Part shown: piece after piece, positions 1 to 7,648 of the stretch
Position numbering within the stretch: the first letter of the stretch is position 1
How the letters are laid out: each line of letters begins with the position of its first letter
Source of the DNA: Streptomyces sp. T39
GTDB taxonomy: Bacteria > Actinomycetota > Actinomycetes > Streptomycetales > Streptomycetaceae
Reading direction: 5' to 3'
Length of the DNA stretch: 64,000 bases
Assembly: GCF_008042045.1 (NCBI RefSeq)
Contig: NZ_RDBP01000012.1
Coordinates: forward strand, 1,679,959 to 1,743,958
Notes under the pieces: model-generated
The model's database searches: none
The model's input: only the letters and a program-made list of their open reading frames with translations
What the model was told of the DNA's origin: nothing
Program-made: the position numbers and the translations under genes

Positions 1-264
1 CCTGATTCCCCCCTGATTCCCCTCGCCGCCCTCGCCGCGCTCGTCGCCGTCGTCGGTGTCCAGATGGTCAACATCACGCGTGTGCGCACCATCCGGCGGA
101 ACCGCGAGATGCTCGTCTACGCCGTGACCGTGACGGCCGTCGTCCTCACCGGAGTCCTCGAAGGGGTGCTCATCGGGATCGCGGTCGCGGAATGTGGGGG
201 TCGCGGCCGTGGGGCACGGCGTGGCATGGCGGGATGCTCGAATCGCACGAGCGCTCAACGTTAA
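1..264 (+). pseudogene. SulP-type anion transporter, 3' fragment
   Basis: The frame is open from the first base of the window to a TAA at 262-264. It reads as hydrophobic transporter sequence containing VGVQMVNITRVRTIRRNREM, followed by a membrane segment VVLTGVLEGVLIGIAVA. This is the pattern of the last transmembrane helices of SulP sulfate/bicarbonate permeases. Right after GIAVA the sequence turns into a Gly/Arg-rich stretch with no family resemblance and stops. Normal SulP proteins continue into more C-terminal sequence, often a STAS domain. I infer a truncated or frameshifted 3' end. The gene body lies outside the window, so it could also be a gene with an eroded tail. Confidence 0.6.
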
Positions 265-326
265 GTAAATGGATCGTAATGCAGAGTAAAGACTCAGGCA
301 TGATTTTCAGGGCAAATGGGGCAGGC

Positions 327-346
327 AATCACTCGATGTAGTGATT
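327..346. promoter_or_regulatory. Perfect dyad in an AT-rich promoter region
   Basis: AATCACT and AGTGATT form a perfect 7-bp inverted repeat around a 6-nt spacer. It sits in the only clearly AT-rich stretch nearby (about 265-360), roughly 115 bp upstream of the deacetylase-like lipoprotein start. It could be an operator for that gene or a small hairpin. No known regulator consensus is recognised. Confidence 0.35.
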
Positions 347-459
347 AGTCATTTCATATCGGCCCGTCGCTCTCCCTCTTTCCCCGCCGCGGTGCGACCG
401 TGTCGGCTCTCCATTCCGCAGTCGGAAAGTCGTATCGGCATATGAAAGAGGGTGGACGG

Positions 460-1719
460 ATGCTCGCCGCCACACGAAGGACCGTTGCCGTGGGCGCGGT
501 CGCCACGGCCCTGGTCGCGGGACTTGCCGGGTGCACCGCCTCGGGCGACGCGCGCTCCGGCGGCGCCGGAGCCGGCAAGGAAGGTGTCGCGGCCCCCAAG
601 AGTGCCGTCCGCCTCATCGGCGACGGCTCCACCGCTTTCACCGGGGCACAGCCCAATCTGCTGAAGCCCCAGCGGCTGAAGCCCGGCGAGAAGCCTCCGC
701 AGTTCGTCGTCTTCTCGTGGGACGGCGCGGGCGAGGACAGCCAGAAGCTCTTCTCGCACTTCCGTGACGTCGGCAGGAAATACGACGCGACGATGACCTA
801 CTTCCTCAGCGGCGTCTATCTGCTGCCCGAGGAGAAGCGCGATCTGTACCAGCCGCCCCAGCACGACGCCGGCCGCTCCGACATCGGTTTCAACGATGTC
901 CAGGGAATCAAGGACACCGTGCGGGAACTGCGCGGCGCCTGGCTCGACGGCAACGAGGTCGGCACCCACTTCAACGGCCACTTCTGCGGCAAGGACCGCG
1001 GGGTGGGCAACTGGTCGGTCGAGGAGTGGAAGAGCGAGATCCGCCAGGCCAAGTCCTTCGTGAAGAACTGGAAGACGAACGCCGGGCTCTCCTCCGCGGA
1101 ACCGCTGCCCTTCGACTACGACAAGGAACTCATCGGCGCCCGTACGCCGTGCCTGGAGGGCCAGGAGAACTTCATGCGCGCGGCGAGCACGCTCGGCTTC
1201 CGCTACGACACCAGCGGGGTCAACGAGCAGGTCTGGCCCAAGAAGAAGCACGGCCTGTGGGACCTGTCCCTCCAGATGGTGCCCGTCCCCGGCCGCGCCT
1301 TCGAGACGCTGTCCATGGACTACAACTTCATGGTCAACCAGTCGGTCACCTCGCAGGGCGATCCGTCCATGCACGCCTTCTGGGGCAACCAGATGCGTGA
1401 CGGGCTGTTGAAGGCCTTCGACCGCGCCTACAAGGGCAATCGCGCCCCCCTCGTCATCGGCAACCACTTCGAGTCCTGGAACGGCGGGACGTACATGGAG
1501 GCCATCGAGGAGACCATTGCCACGGTCTGTGTGAAGAGCGACGTGAAGTGTGTGTCGTTCCGTCAGCTCGTGGACTGGCTGGACGCGCAGGACCCGCTGG
1601 TCCTCCAGAAGATGCGCGAACTCGGCGTGGGCCAGGCGCCCGCGGGTGGCTGGAGCGGCTTCCTCGGAACGCCGCCCGTCGCGCCCGCGGCGCCCCCCGC
1701 GCCGAAGAACGGGCGCTGA
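460..1719 (+). CDS. Secreted lipoprotein with polysaccharide-deacetylase-like fold
   Basis: A 420-residue protein. The start at 460 is chosen over the in-frame ATG at 442 because a purine-rich Shine-Dalgarno (GAGGG) sits about 7 nt before it, and because it gives a classical lipoprotein signal: RR near the N-terminus, a hydrophobic stretch, then lipobox LAGC with Cys25. The mature part has FSWDGAG at about residues 85-91 and THFNGH with His170 and His174. These recall the Asp and H-x3-H metal site of NodB/CE4 deacetylases. The overall length and the Cys-rich inserts are not typical NodB, so the activity on cell-wall or extracellular glycans is inferred. It is probably anchored outside the membrane. 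The final residues are Pro/Ala-rich. Confidence 0.85.
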   Translation: MLAATRRTVAVGAVATALVAGLAGCTASGDARSGGAGAGKEGVAAPKSAVRLIGDGSTAFTGAQPNLLKPQRLKPGEKPPQFVVFSWDGAGEDSQKLFSHFRDVGRKYDATMTYFLSGVYLLPEEKRDLYQPPQHDAGRSDIGFNDVQGIKDTVRELRGAWLDGNEVGTHFNGHFCGKDRGVGNWSVEEWKSEIRQAKSFVKNWKTNAGLSSAEPLPFDYDKELIGARTPCLEGQENFMRAASTLGFRYDTSGVNEQVWPKKKHGLWDLSLQMVPVPGRAFETLSMDYNFMVNQSVTSQGDPSMHAFWGNQMRDGLLKAFDRAYKGNRAPLVIGNHFESWNGGTYMEAIEETIATVCVKSDVKCVSFRQLVDWLDAQDPLVLQKMRELGVGQAPAGGWSGFLGTPPVAPAAPPAPKNGR

Positions 1720-1749
1720 GCCGGTTCGGTCCGGCGGACGTCCCGGTGC

Positions 1750-1777
1750 GGGCGGTCCCGGTTCGCCGGGGCCGCCC
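1750..1777. terminator. Bidirectional terminator hairpin with UUCG loop
   Basis: A 12-bp GC-rich stem (one G-T wobble) closes a TTCG tetraloop. It lies between the convergent lipoprotein and ATPase genes and could serve both strands. Confidence 0.75.
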
Positions 1778-1786
1778 GTCGTGGAG

Positions 1787-2779
1787 TCAGCTCGGCTGGG
1801 GCACGGGGGTGCGCTCGCCGAGCACGAAGGAGGGGTCGACCTGGGCGGCGAGGTCCGCACCCGTCCGTTCGTTGCCCCAGCTCTCGGCGTTCCTCAGATG
1901 GAAGTGGACCATCTGGCTGGTGTAACGCTCCCAGTCACGATCGGCGTACGAGTCCTCGGCCGCGTCCTGGAGGGCCTGGAGGGCCATGCGGTTGCCGGCC
2001 TCCAGTTGATCGAAGCGAGCGGGCCTGCCCTTCTCCATCGTGCGCACCCAGTCGGAGTGGCCCACGGTGACGAGAAGGTCGTCCCCCACCTCCTCCCGGA
2101 GGAAATCGACATCGTCCGGCCCCTGCACCTTGTTGCCGACCACCTTCAGCGCCACGCCGAAGTCACGGGCGTACTCCTTGTACTGGCGGTAGACGGAGAC
2201 CCCCTTGAGCGTGGGTTCGGCGACCAGGAACGTCAGGTCGAACCGGGTGAACATCCCCGAGGCGAACGAGTCCGATCCCGCGGTCATGTCGACGACGACG
2301 TACTCCTCGGGGCCGTCGACCAGGTGGTTCAGGCAGAGTTCGACCGCGCCGACCTTGGAGTGGTAGCAGGCGACCCCGAGATCGGACTCGGTGAACGGGC
2401 CGGTCGCCATCAGGCGGATCTCGCCGTCGTCGAGGCGGACCGTCCGCGCGCACGCCTCGTACACCGGGTTGTCCTCCTGCACGCGCAGCAGACGGGACCC
2501 CTCGCCGGGCGGGGTGGTCTTGATCATGGTGGCGGCCGAGGTGATCCGCGGGTTCGTGCCGCGGAGGTACTCCTTGATCAGCGGCAGATGGGCCCCGAGC
2601 GCGGGCAGCCCGGCCGCCGCCGCTTCGTCGAGACCCAGAGCGGCCCCCAGATGCTGATTGATGTCGGCGTCCACCGCGACGACGGGGGCTTCGTTGGCGG
2701 CCAGGTGACGGATGAAGAGCGAGGACAGCGTCGTCTTCCCGCTGCCGCCCTTCCCTACGAAAGCGATCTTCATGTTCAC
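1787..2779 (-). CDS. CooC/MinD-like P-loop ATPase
   Basis: A 330-residue soluble protein. The N-terminus MNMKIAFVGKGGSGKTTLSS carries the deviant Walker A motif of the SIMIBI/ParA-MinD class with its signature lysine, and VVAVDADINQHLGAAL follows. YVVVDMTAGSDSFASGM is the switch/Walker B region. Members nearest in style are CooC-type nickel-insertion or accessory ATPases; the client here is unknown. It is divergent from the Fic-fold gene, about 100 bp apart, and convergent with the deacetylase-like lipoprotein. Translation could start at the second Met (two codons later). The family call is firm, the role is not. Confidence 0.88.
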   Translation of the reverse strand: MNMKIAFVGKGGSGKTTLSSLFIRHLAANEAPVVAVDADINQHLGAALGLDEAAAAGLPALGAHLPLIKEYLRGTNPRITSAATMIKTTPPGEGSRLLRVQEDNPVYEACARTVRLDDGEIRLMATGPFTESDLGVACYHSKVGAVELCLNHLVDGPEEYVVVDMTAGSDSFASGMFTRFDLTFLVAEPTLKGVSVYRQYKEYARDFGVALKVVGNKVQGPDDVDFLREEVGDDLLVTVGHSDWVRTMEKGRPARFDQLEAGNRMALQALQDAAEDSYADRDWERYTSQMVHFHLRNAESWGNERTGADLAAQVDPSFVLGERTPVPQPS

Positions 2780-2875
2780 CTAGGGTAGCCGCATGGGTGC
2801 GTACCGTTGTCAAGGTGAGTGAAGAAGACCACTCCAAGGTGGGGTGCGGGCGCGGTGCGCGTAGCCTCGCTGGTT

Positions 2876-3706
2876 ATGAGTACGAACGCCTCGCCGGCCG
2901 ATCCGCTCGCCACCCTCGGTGCGCTGCCCGGGGTCGCCGAATCCGTGGACTCCGTGCGCAAGGCCGTGGACCGTGTCTACGGACACCGGGTCATGCGCCG
3001 GCGCAGCGGCGAGATCACCTCCGAAGCCGCCCTGCGCGGCGCCCGCGGCTCCGCTGCTCTGTCCGGAGCGGACTGGGCCCTCGAAGAGGTGCGCCGTCGC
3101 ACCGACTTCAGCGGTGAGCCCGAGGCGCGCACGGTGGGTTCGGCCCTGAGGCTCGCCGCGGAGGCCGGTCAGCTGCTCTCGATCTGGCGCCAGTCACCGC
3201 TGCGGGTGCTCGCGCGCCTGCACCTCGTCGCGGCCGGTGGCGCCGCGGACGACGCGTCGGTGGGCCGCCCGCGGCTGACCGGGGAGAAGGTCGACGAGCC
3301 GCTGATCGAGGCTCCGCTCCCGGACGCGGACGAGGTCGCGGGAAGACTGGACGGCCTGGCCGGGCTGATCATCGAGGGCAGTTCGGCGCCGGCTCTGGTG
3401 TCGGCCGCTGTGGTGCACGGCGAACTGCTGGCGCTGCGGCCCTTCGTGTCGTGCAACGGTCTCATCGCGAGGACGGCCGAGCGGATCGTGCTCATCGGCA
3501 GCGGTCTCGACCCGAAGGCCATCTGCCCCGCCGAGGTCGGCCATGCCGAGCAGGGTCGCGCCGCCTATGCGGCGGCGTTCGAGGGGTACCTCTCGGGAAC
3601 GCCGGAGGGAATGACGGCCTGGATCGCGCATTGCGGCCGGTCCGTCGAGCTCGGTGTCAGGGAGTCGACCGCGGTGTGCGAGGCGCTCCAGCGGGGCGCC
3701 GCCTGA
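2876..3706 (+). CDS. Fic-fold protein with degenerate active-site loop
   Basis: A 276-residue helical protein. Fic enzymes transfer AMP or other groups using the loop HPFxxGNGRxxR. The equivalent stretch here reads LRPFVSCNGLIARTAERI: the catalytic His is Arg, and GNGR is reduced to CNGL with a later Arg. Classical AMPylation is therefore unlikely. The start at 2876 is preferred because TAGCCT (2862-2867) lies 8 nt upstream, the geometry of a leaderless Streptomyces transcript. An in-frame GTG at 2819 would add 19 residues. Homologues are often labelled oxidoreductase without visible support. A strong hairpin follows the stop. Confidence 0.82.
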   Translation: MSTNASPADPLATLGALPGVAESVDSVRKAVDRVYGHRVMRRRSGEITSEAALRGARGSAALSGADWALEEVRRRTDFSGEPEARTVGSALRLAAEAGQLLSIWRQSPLRVLARLHLVAAGGAADDASVGRPRLTGEKVDEPLIEAPLPDADEVAGRLDGLAGLIIEGSSAPALVSAAVVHGELLALRPFVSCNGLIARTAERIVLIGSGLDPKAICPAEVGHAEQGRAAYAAAFEGYLSGTPEGMTAWIAHCGRSVELGVRESTAVCEALQRGAA

Positions 3707-3734
3707 CCGGTGCCTCAAGTCCGTGAAACGGGTT

Positions 3735-3760
3735 GCGGCGGTACCTTTCGGTACCGCCGC
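3735..3760 (+). terminator. Terminator of the Fic-fold gene
   Basis: A perfect 11-bp stem, GCGGCGGTACC / GGTACCGCCGC, with a TTTC loop, 28 bp after the stop codon. There is no T-run, as is usual for actinobacterial hairpin terminators. The rest of the gap to 4020 holds no convincing gene. Confidence 0.8.
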
Positions 3761-3989
3761 TGGCATGTCCGCCCAGTTACCAAGCGTCCTCGTTGGTTGC
3801 CCATCAGGTCGGGGTCTTTGCCCGTCACCTGGTGCGGCTGGCCCGTAATCGACGGGTCGACGTCGCGTGGGTGCTCGGCTTCCATGCATCGGTCCGTGGG
3901 GCCTTCATGCGTGTTAAAGGCGATCCTTTCGGATGTCCTCGGTCTCGCGGGCCGTTGAGTCCTTTGTACTCCTGCGGCAAGGGAAGGGA

Positions 3990-4006
3990 AACCCCTGCCC
4001 GGGGTT
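3990..4006 (-). terminator. Possible weak terminator of the HAD gene
   Basis: A short AACCCC/GGGGTT stem with a 5-nt loop, just past the minus-strand HAD stop codon. The stem is only 6 bp, so this is tentative. Confidence 0.3.
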
Positions 4007-4020
4007 CTTTACTTTCAGGT

Positions 4021-4902
4021 TCAAACGCGGGCGAAGCGGACCGAAGGCGTGGCCGCTGGTGCGGCCGCCGCGAGGCGTGCGGCCCGCGTGGCGCCACGTC
4101 GGCGGCTCGCGTACCAGACGAGCCCTGCCGTCGCCGCCGCGGCGCCGAATGCCGCGGCGGCCACCAGGGCAGGCCGAGGCGGCATGGAGAACGCGGGGAG
4201 CCGCTGCTTGAGTCGCACCGGTCGGTTGAAGACGAGAACCGGCCAGTCCCGCAGTGCCGCCTCGCGGCGCAGAGCCCGGTCCGGATTGACCGCATGGGGG
4301 TGGCCCACCGACGAGAGCATCGGGATGTCCGTCGCCGAGTCGCTGTAGGCGTAGCAGCGGGCGAGGTCGTAGCCCTCGGACTCGGCCAGTTCCCTGACGG
4401 CCTCCGCCTTGGTCGGACCGTAGGCGTAGTAAGCGATCTCGCCGGTGAAGCAGCCGTCGTCGCCGACGACCATCCGGGTGGCCACCACGCGGTCCGCCCC
4501 GAGCATCTCTCCGATGGGCTCCACCACCTCGGCGCCCGACGTGGAGACGATGACCACGTCCCGGCCGGCCGTGTGGTGCTTCTCGATGAGGGAGGCCGCC
4601 TCGTCGTAGATGATCGGGTCGATCAGGTCGTGCAGGGTCTCGGCGACGATCTCCCGCACCTGCTGCACGTTCCAGCCCTTGCAGAGCGTCGACAGGTACT
4701 CGCGCATCCGCTCCATCTGGTCGTGATCGGCGCCGCCCGCCAGAAAGACGAACTGGGTATAGGCGGTGCGCAGCGCGGCACGTCGGCTGATCAGCCCGCC
4801 CTGGTAGAAGGACTTGCTGAAGGTCAGCGTCGAAGACTTCGCAATGACCGTCTTGTCCAGGTCAAAGAAGGCGGCCGTGCGCGGCAAGGAGTGGTTTTCC
4901 AC
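4021..4902 (-). CDS. HAD-IB phosphatase (SerB/CicA-like) with C-terminal membrane anchor
   Basis: A 293-residue protein with all HAD motifs in order: FFDLDKT near residue 14 (nucleophile and general acid Asp), VSTSG, GPTKAEAV (Lys) and YSDSATDIPML (metal Asp). A hydrophobic helix (ALVAAAAFGAAAATAGLVWY) near residues 240-265 and a basic tail suggest membrane association. HAD-IB enzymes hydrolyse phosphate monoesters; the substrate here is unknown. In other streptomycetes the gene at this position is called morphological differentiation-associated, which is recalled rather than tested. It is divergent from the short ORF and the Tad locus. Confidence 0.9.
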   Translation of the reverse strand: MENHSLPRTAAFFDLDKTVIAKSSTLTFSKSFYQGGLISRRAALRTAYTQFVFLAGGADHDQMERMREYLSTLCKGWNVQQVREIVAETLHDLIDPIIYDEAASLIEKHHTAGRDVVIVSTSGAEVVEPIGEMLGADRVVATRMVVGDDGCFTGEIAYYAYGPTKAEAVRELAESEGYDLARCYAYSDSATDIPMLSSVGHPHAVNPDRALRREAALRDWPVLVFNRPVRLKQRLPAFSMPPRPALVAAAAFGAAAATAGLVWYASRRRGATRAARLAAAAPAATPSVRFARV

Positions 4903-4944
4903 GGGCAGAGCATATGCGCCGCCATTCGGCGTACGCTCGGGCGC

Positions 4945-5010
4945 GTGGGTTTGCCTGAGAAGGCTCTCGGGTACACCATGGAAGTCACGGATCGTTCGCG
5001 ACCGTGCTAA
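4945..5010 (+). CDS. Putative 21-residue leaderless peptide
   Basis: A GTG-initiated frame of 21 codons ends in Cys and TAA at 5008-5010, followed 37 bp later by a perfect terminator hairpin. A TACGCT hexamer at 4932-4937 lies exactly 7 nt before the GTG, the layout of a leaderless mRNA. So there is a self-contained unit of promoter, short frame and terminator with no other gene to explain the terminator. No -35 box or family is recognised. It might instead be a small RNA. Confidence 0.35.
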   Translation: MGLPEKALGYTMEVTDRSRPC

Positions 5011-5047
5011 CCCGGCCCGGCTCCTCCCCCCCCGAGTCGGCCGGAAA

Positions 5048-5082
5048 GACGACCCCCGCTCTCCCCCCCGGCGGGGGTCGTC
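5048..5082 (+). terminator. Strong hairpin terminator
   Basis: A perfect 12-bp stem, GACGACCCCCGC / GCGGGGGTCGTC, around an 11-nt C-rich loop. No annotated plus-strand gene precedes it except the proposed 21-residue frame. Confidence 0.8.
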
Positions 5083-5249
5083 GCATGTCCGGAGGGGTTT
5101 TCCGCGCCCTGGCAGGCTTCAGACCGCCGGGAGCATCCACCGCGAGACGTTCCGTGCCGCGGAGGGCTCACCCTCAATTTCGTCACTCTCGGTAGTTGTC
5201 CTGCTGCTCTCCGGGAGTCGTTCAACGCTCACCGGTTTGGGCTACGGAG

Positions 5250-5296
5250 ATATTCACAGCTGGCTGGTTATCCACAGTTTTTCAGCAAGATCCACA
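5250..5296. promoter_or_regulatory. DnaA-box-like cluster upstream of the Tad locus
   Basis: TTATCCACA at 5268-5276 is a perfect DnaA-box 9-mer. Two 7/9 matches in the same orientation flank it: ATATTCACA at 5250-5258 and AGATCCACA at 5288-5296. The cluster sits about 105-150 bp before the CpaE-like start in a locally AT-richer segment. It may be a DnaA-responsive promoter or a titration site. The rest of the 5083-5399 gap shows nothing else definite. Confidence 0.4.
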
Positions 5297-5399
5297 CGAT
5301 TTTCCAGTGCACTCCACCGTGATTCCAGCCGCGAAGTCCGCGGGACGGAGGAATCGCGCACACGCAGTCGTGCGGTGCGCACGGAGAGGGTGGGAGACC

Positions 5400-6503
5400 G
5401 TGGCCGGATCCATCACACCGCAGCGAGGGCAGTCGACCGGGGGGCGTCGTGACGGGCCCCTGATCGTGACCGAGGACGTGGCCCTCCTGGACGACCTGCT
5501 GCGCCTGTGCGCGGCGGCCGGCGCGGAGCCGGAGGTGCACCATGCGGTGCCCGAGAGGCGGGACGCCTGGGAGGGCGCGCCACTTATCCTGGTGGGCGAC
5601 GACGCGGCCCACCGCTGCCGGGGCGTCAGCCGCCGCCGCGGCGTGCTGCTCGTGGGCCGGGACCAGGACGACCCCGATGTCTGGCGGCGCGCCGTGGAGA
5701 TCGGGGCCGACAGCGTCCTGTGCCTGCCCGACGCCGAGACCTGGCTCGTCGACCGGATCGCCGACGTGGTCGAGGGCGTCGACCGTCCGGCGCTGACCGT
5801 CGGCGTGATCGGCGGCAGGGGCGGCGCCGGAGCCTCGACGCTCGCCTGCGCGCTCGCCGTGACCGCGGCCCGGAGCGGCCGGCGCACCATGCTCGTCGAC
5901 GGGGACCCGTTGGGCGGGGGCCTGGACGTGCTGCTCGGCGGCGAGCACACCGAAGGGCGTCGATGGCCGGATTTCGCCGCCTCCAAGGGTCGGGTCGCCG
6001 GTGGAGCGCTGGAGGAGTCACTGCCGCAGCTGCACTCCCTGCGGGTGCTCAGCTGGGACAGGGGCGACGCGGTCGTCGTGCCGCCCGAGGCCATGCGCTC
6101 CGTGCTGGCCGCCGCCCGGCGCCGGGGCGGTGTGGTCGTCGTCGACCTGCCGCGCCGCGTCGACGACGGCGTCGCCGAGGCCCTCGCCCAGCTGGACCTG
6201 GGGCTGCTCGTGGTCCCCGGGGAACTGCGCGCGGTCGCGGCCGCCAACAGGGTCGCCTCGGCCGTGGGCATGATCCTCACCGATCTGCGCGCGGTGGTGC
6301 GCGGGCCGTACGCACCGGGCCTGGACGAGCGCTGGGTCGCCGGCGCGCTCGGACTGCCGCTCGCGGGTGAACTGCCCGTGGAGACAGGGCTGCTCGCGGC
6401 CCAGGGAGCGGGGTCGCCACCCGGTGCCGCGGGCCGCAGCCCGCTGGCCCGCTTCTGCGCCGCGTTCTGGGAGAAGGCCTTCGCGGGGGAGGCACGGGCA
6501 TGA
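5400..6503 (+). CDS. CpaE/Ssd-like septum-site/pilus-localisation ATPase
   Basis: A 367-residue protein; the GTG at 5400 follows purine-rich GGGAG and GAGAGGG stretches. The first ~115 residues are a receiver-like, non-catalytic domain. The C-terminal part is a MinD/ParA P-loop domain opening LTVGVIGGRGGAGASTLACA, where the deviant Walker A ends GAGAST. Related proteins accompany Tad/Flp pilus genes in actinobacteria and are called septum-site-determining protein or CpaE. They are thought to position the secretion machine at the membrane. Its stop overlaps the tadA start (ATGA), so the two are translationally coupled. First gene of a seven-gene operon. Confidence 0.9.
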   Translation: MAGSITPQRGQSTGGRRDGPLIVTEDVALLDDLLRLCAAAGAEPEVHHAVPERRDAWEGAPLILVGDDAAHRCRGVSRRRGVLLVGRDQDDPDVWRRAVEIGADSVLCLPDAETWLVDRIADVVEGVDRPALTVGVIGGRGGAGASTLACALAVTAARSGRRTMLVDGDPLGGGLDVLLGGEHTEGRRWPDFAASKGRVAGGALEESLPQLHSLRVLSWDRGDAVVVPPEAMRSVLAAARRRGGVVVVDLPRRVDDGVAEALAQLDLGLLVVPGELRAVAAANRVASAVGMILTDLRAVVRGPYAPGLDERWVAGALGLPLAGELPVETGLLAAQGAGSPPGAAGRSPLARFCAAFWEKAFAGEARA

Positions 6504-7648
6504 GTGCGGGTCTGCTGGAAGCCGTACGGCAGAAGCTGGCGGAGAGCGGCGCGGAACCGACGCCCGCCCGGGTGGCCGCCGCTCTGCGGGCCCAGGGAAG
6601 ACTCCTGGGCGACGCCGAAGTGCTGGGCGGCACCGAGGAGTTGCGGGGCGAGCTGGTGGGGGCCGGGCCACTGGAGCCGTTGCTCGCCGACGCCTCCGTC
6701 ACCGATGTGCTGGTGTCCGCGCCGGACCGGGTGTGGGTGGACCGGGGCGGAGGTCTCGAACTGACCGCCGTGACCTTCCCGGACGCCGCCTCCGTGCGCC
6801 GCCTGGCACAGCGGCTCGCGGCGGTCGCCGAGCGCAGGCTCGACGACGCCAGGCCATGGGTCGACGCCAGGCTTCCCGATGGCACGAGGATGCACGCCGT
6901 CATCCCGCCGGTGGCGGTCGGCTCCACCTGCCTCTCCCTGCGGGTCGTCAGGCCCCGCGCCTTCTCGCTCGGCGAGCTGGTCCGGGCCGGGACCGTTCCG
7001 CCCGGCGGCGACCGGGTCCTGCGTGCCCTGATGAGGGCGAGGCTGTCGTTCCTGATCAGCGGCGGCACGGGGTCGGGCAAGACCACCTTGCTGAGCTGCC
7101 TGCTGGGACTCGTGGGGGAACGGGAACGGATCGTCCTGGCCGAGGACTCCGCCGAACTGCGGCCCGACCACCCCCATGTGGTGAGGCTCGAGTCCCGCTC
7201 GCCCAACCAGGAGGGCTCGGGGCGGGTGACCCTGCGGGACCTGGTCAGGCAGGCGCTGCGGATGCGCCCCGACCGGCTGGTCGTCGGCGAGGTGCGCGGC
7301 GGCGAGGTGACGGACCTCCTCGCGGCGCTGAACACCGGACACGAGGGCGGCTGCGGAACCGTGCACGCCAACACCGCGGCCGACGTCCCCGCCCGGCTGG
7401 AAGCCCTGGGAACCGCCGCTGGTCTCGACCGGGCCGCCCTGCACAGCCAGCTCGCCGCCGCGCTGGACGTCGTCGTCCATGTCGCGCGCGACGCCGCCGG
7501 GCGGCGCCGGATCGCCGAGATGCACGTGCTGGAGCGGGACGGGAACGGGCTGGTGGTGACGGTGCCCGCCCTTCGGTGGGGCGCCGAGACGTTCATGCCC
7601 GGGCCGGGATGGCAGCACCTGCGGGCATTGATGGGGGACGCGCTGTGA
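6500..7648 (+). CDS. tadA: TadA/CpaF-type secretion ATPase
   Basis: A 382-residue type II/IV secretion hexameric ATPase that powers Flp-type pilus or related export from the cytoplasmic face. Visible motifs are Walker A ISGGTGSGKTTLLS near residue 188, the Asp/Glu box (VLAEDSAELRPDHPH), a Walker B region (LVRQALRMRPDRLVVGEVRGGE) and a His box (HEGGCGTVHANT). The length is normal for the actinobacterial TadA branch. It overlaps both neighbours by 4 bp. The annotation is secure. Confidence 0.96.
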   Translation: MSAGLLEAVRQKLAESGAEPTPARVAAALRAQGRLLGDAEVLGGTEELRGELVGAGPLEPLLADASVTDVLVSAPDRVWVDRGGGLELTAVTFPDAASVRRLAQRLAAVAERRLDDARPWVDARLPDGTRMHAVIPPVAVGSTCLSLRVVRPRAFSLGELVRAGTVPPGGDRVLRALMRARLSFLISGGTGSGKTTLLSCLLGLVGERERIVLAEDSAELRPDHPHVVRLESRSPNQEGSGRVTLRDLVRQALRMRPDRLVVGEVRGGEVTDLLAALNTGHEGGCGTVHANTAADVPARLEALGTAAGLDRAALHSQLAAALDVVVHVARDAAGRRRIAEMHVLERDGNGLVVTVPALRWGAETFMPGPGWQHLRALMGDAL

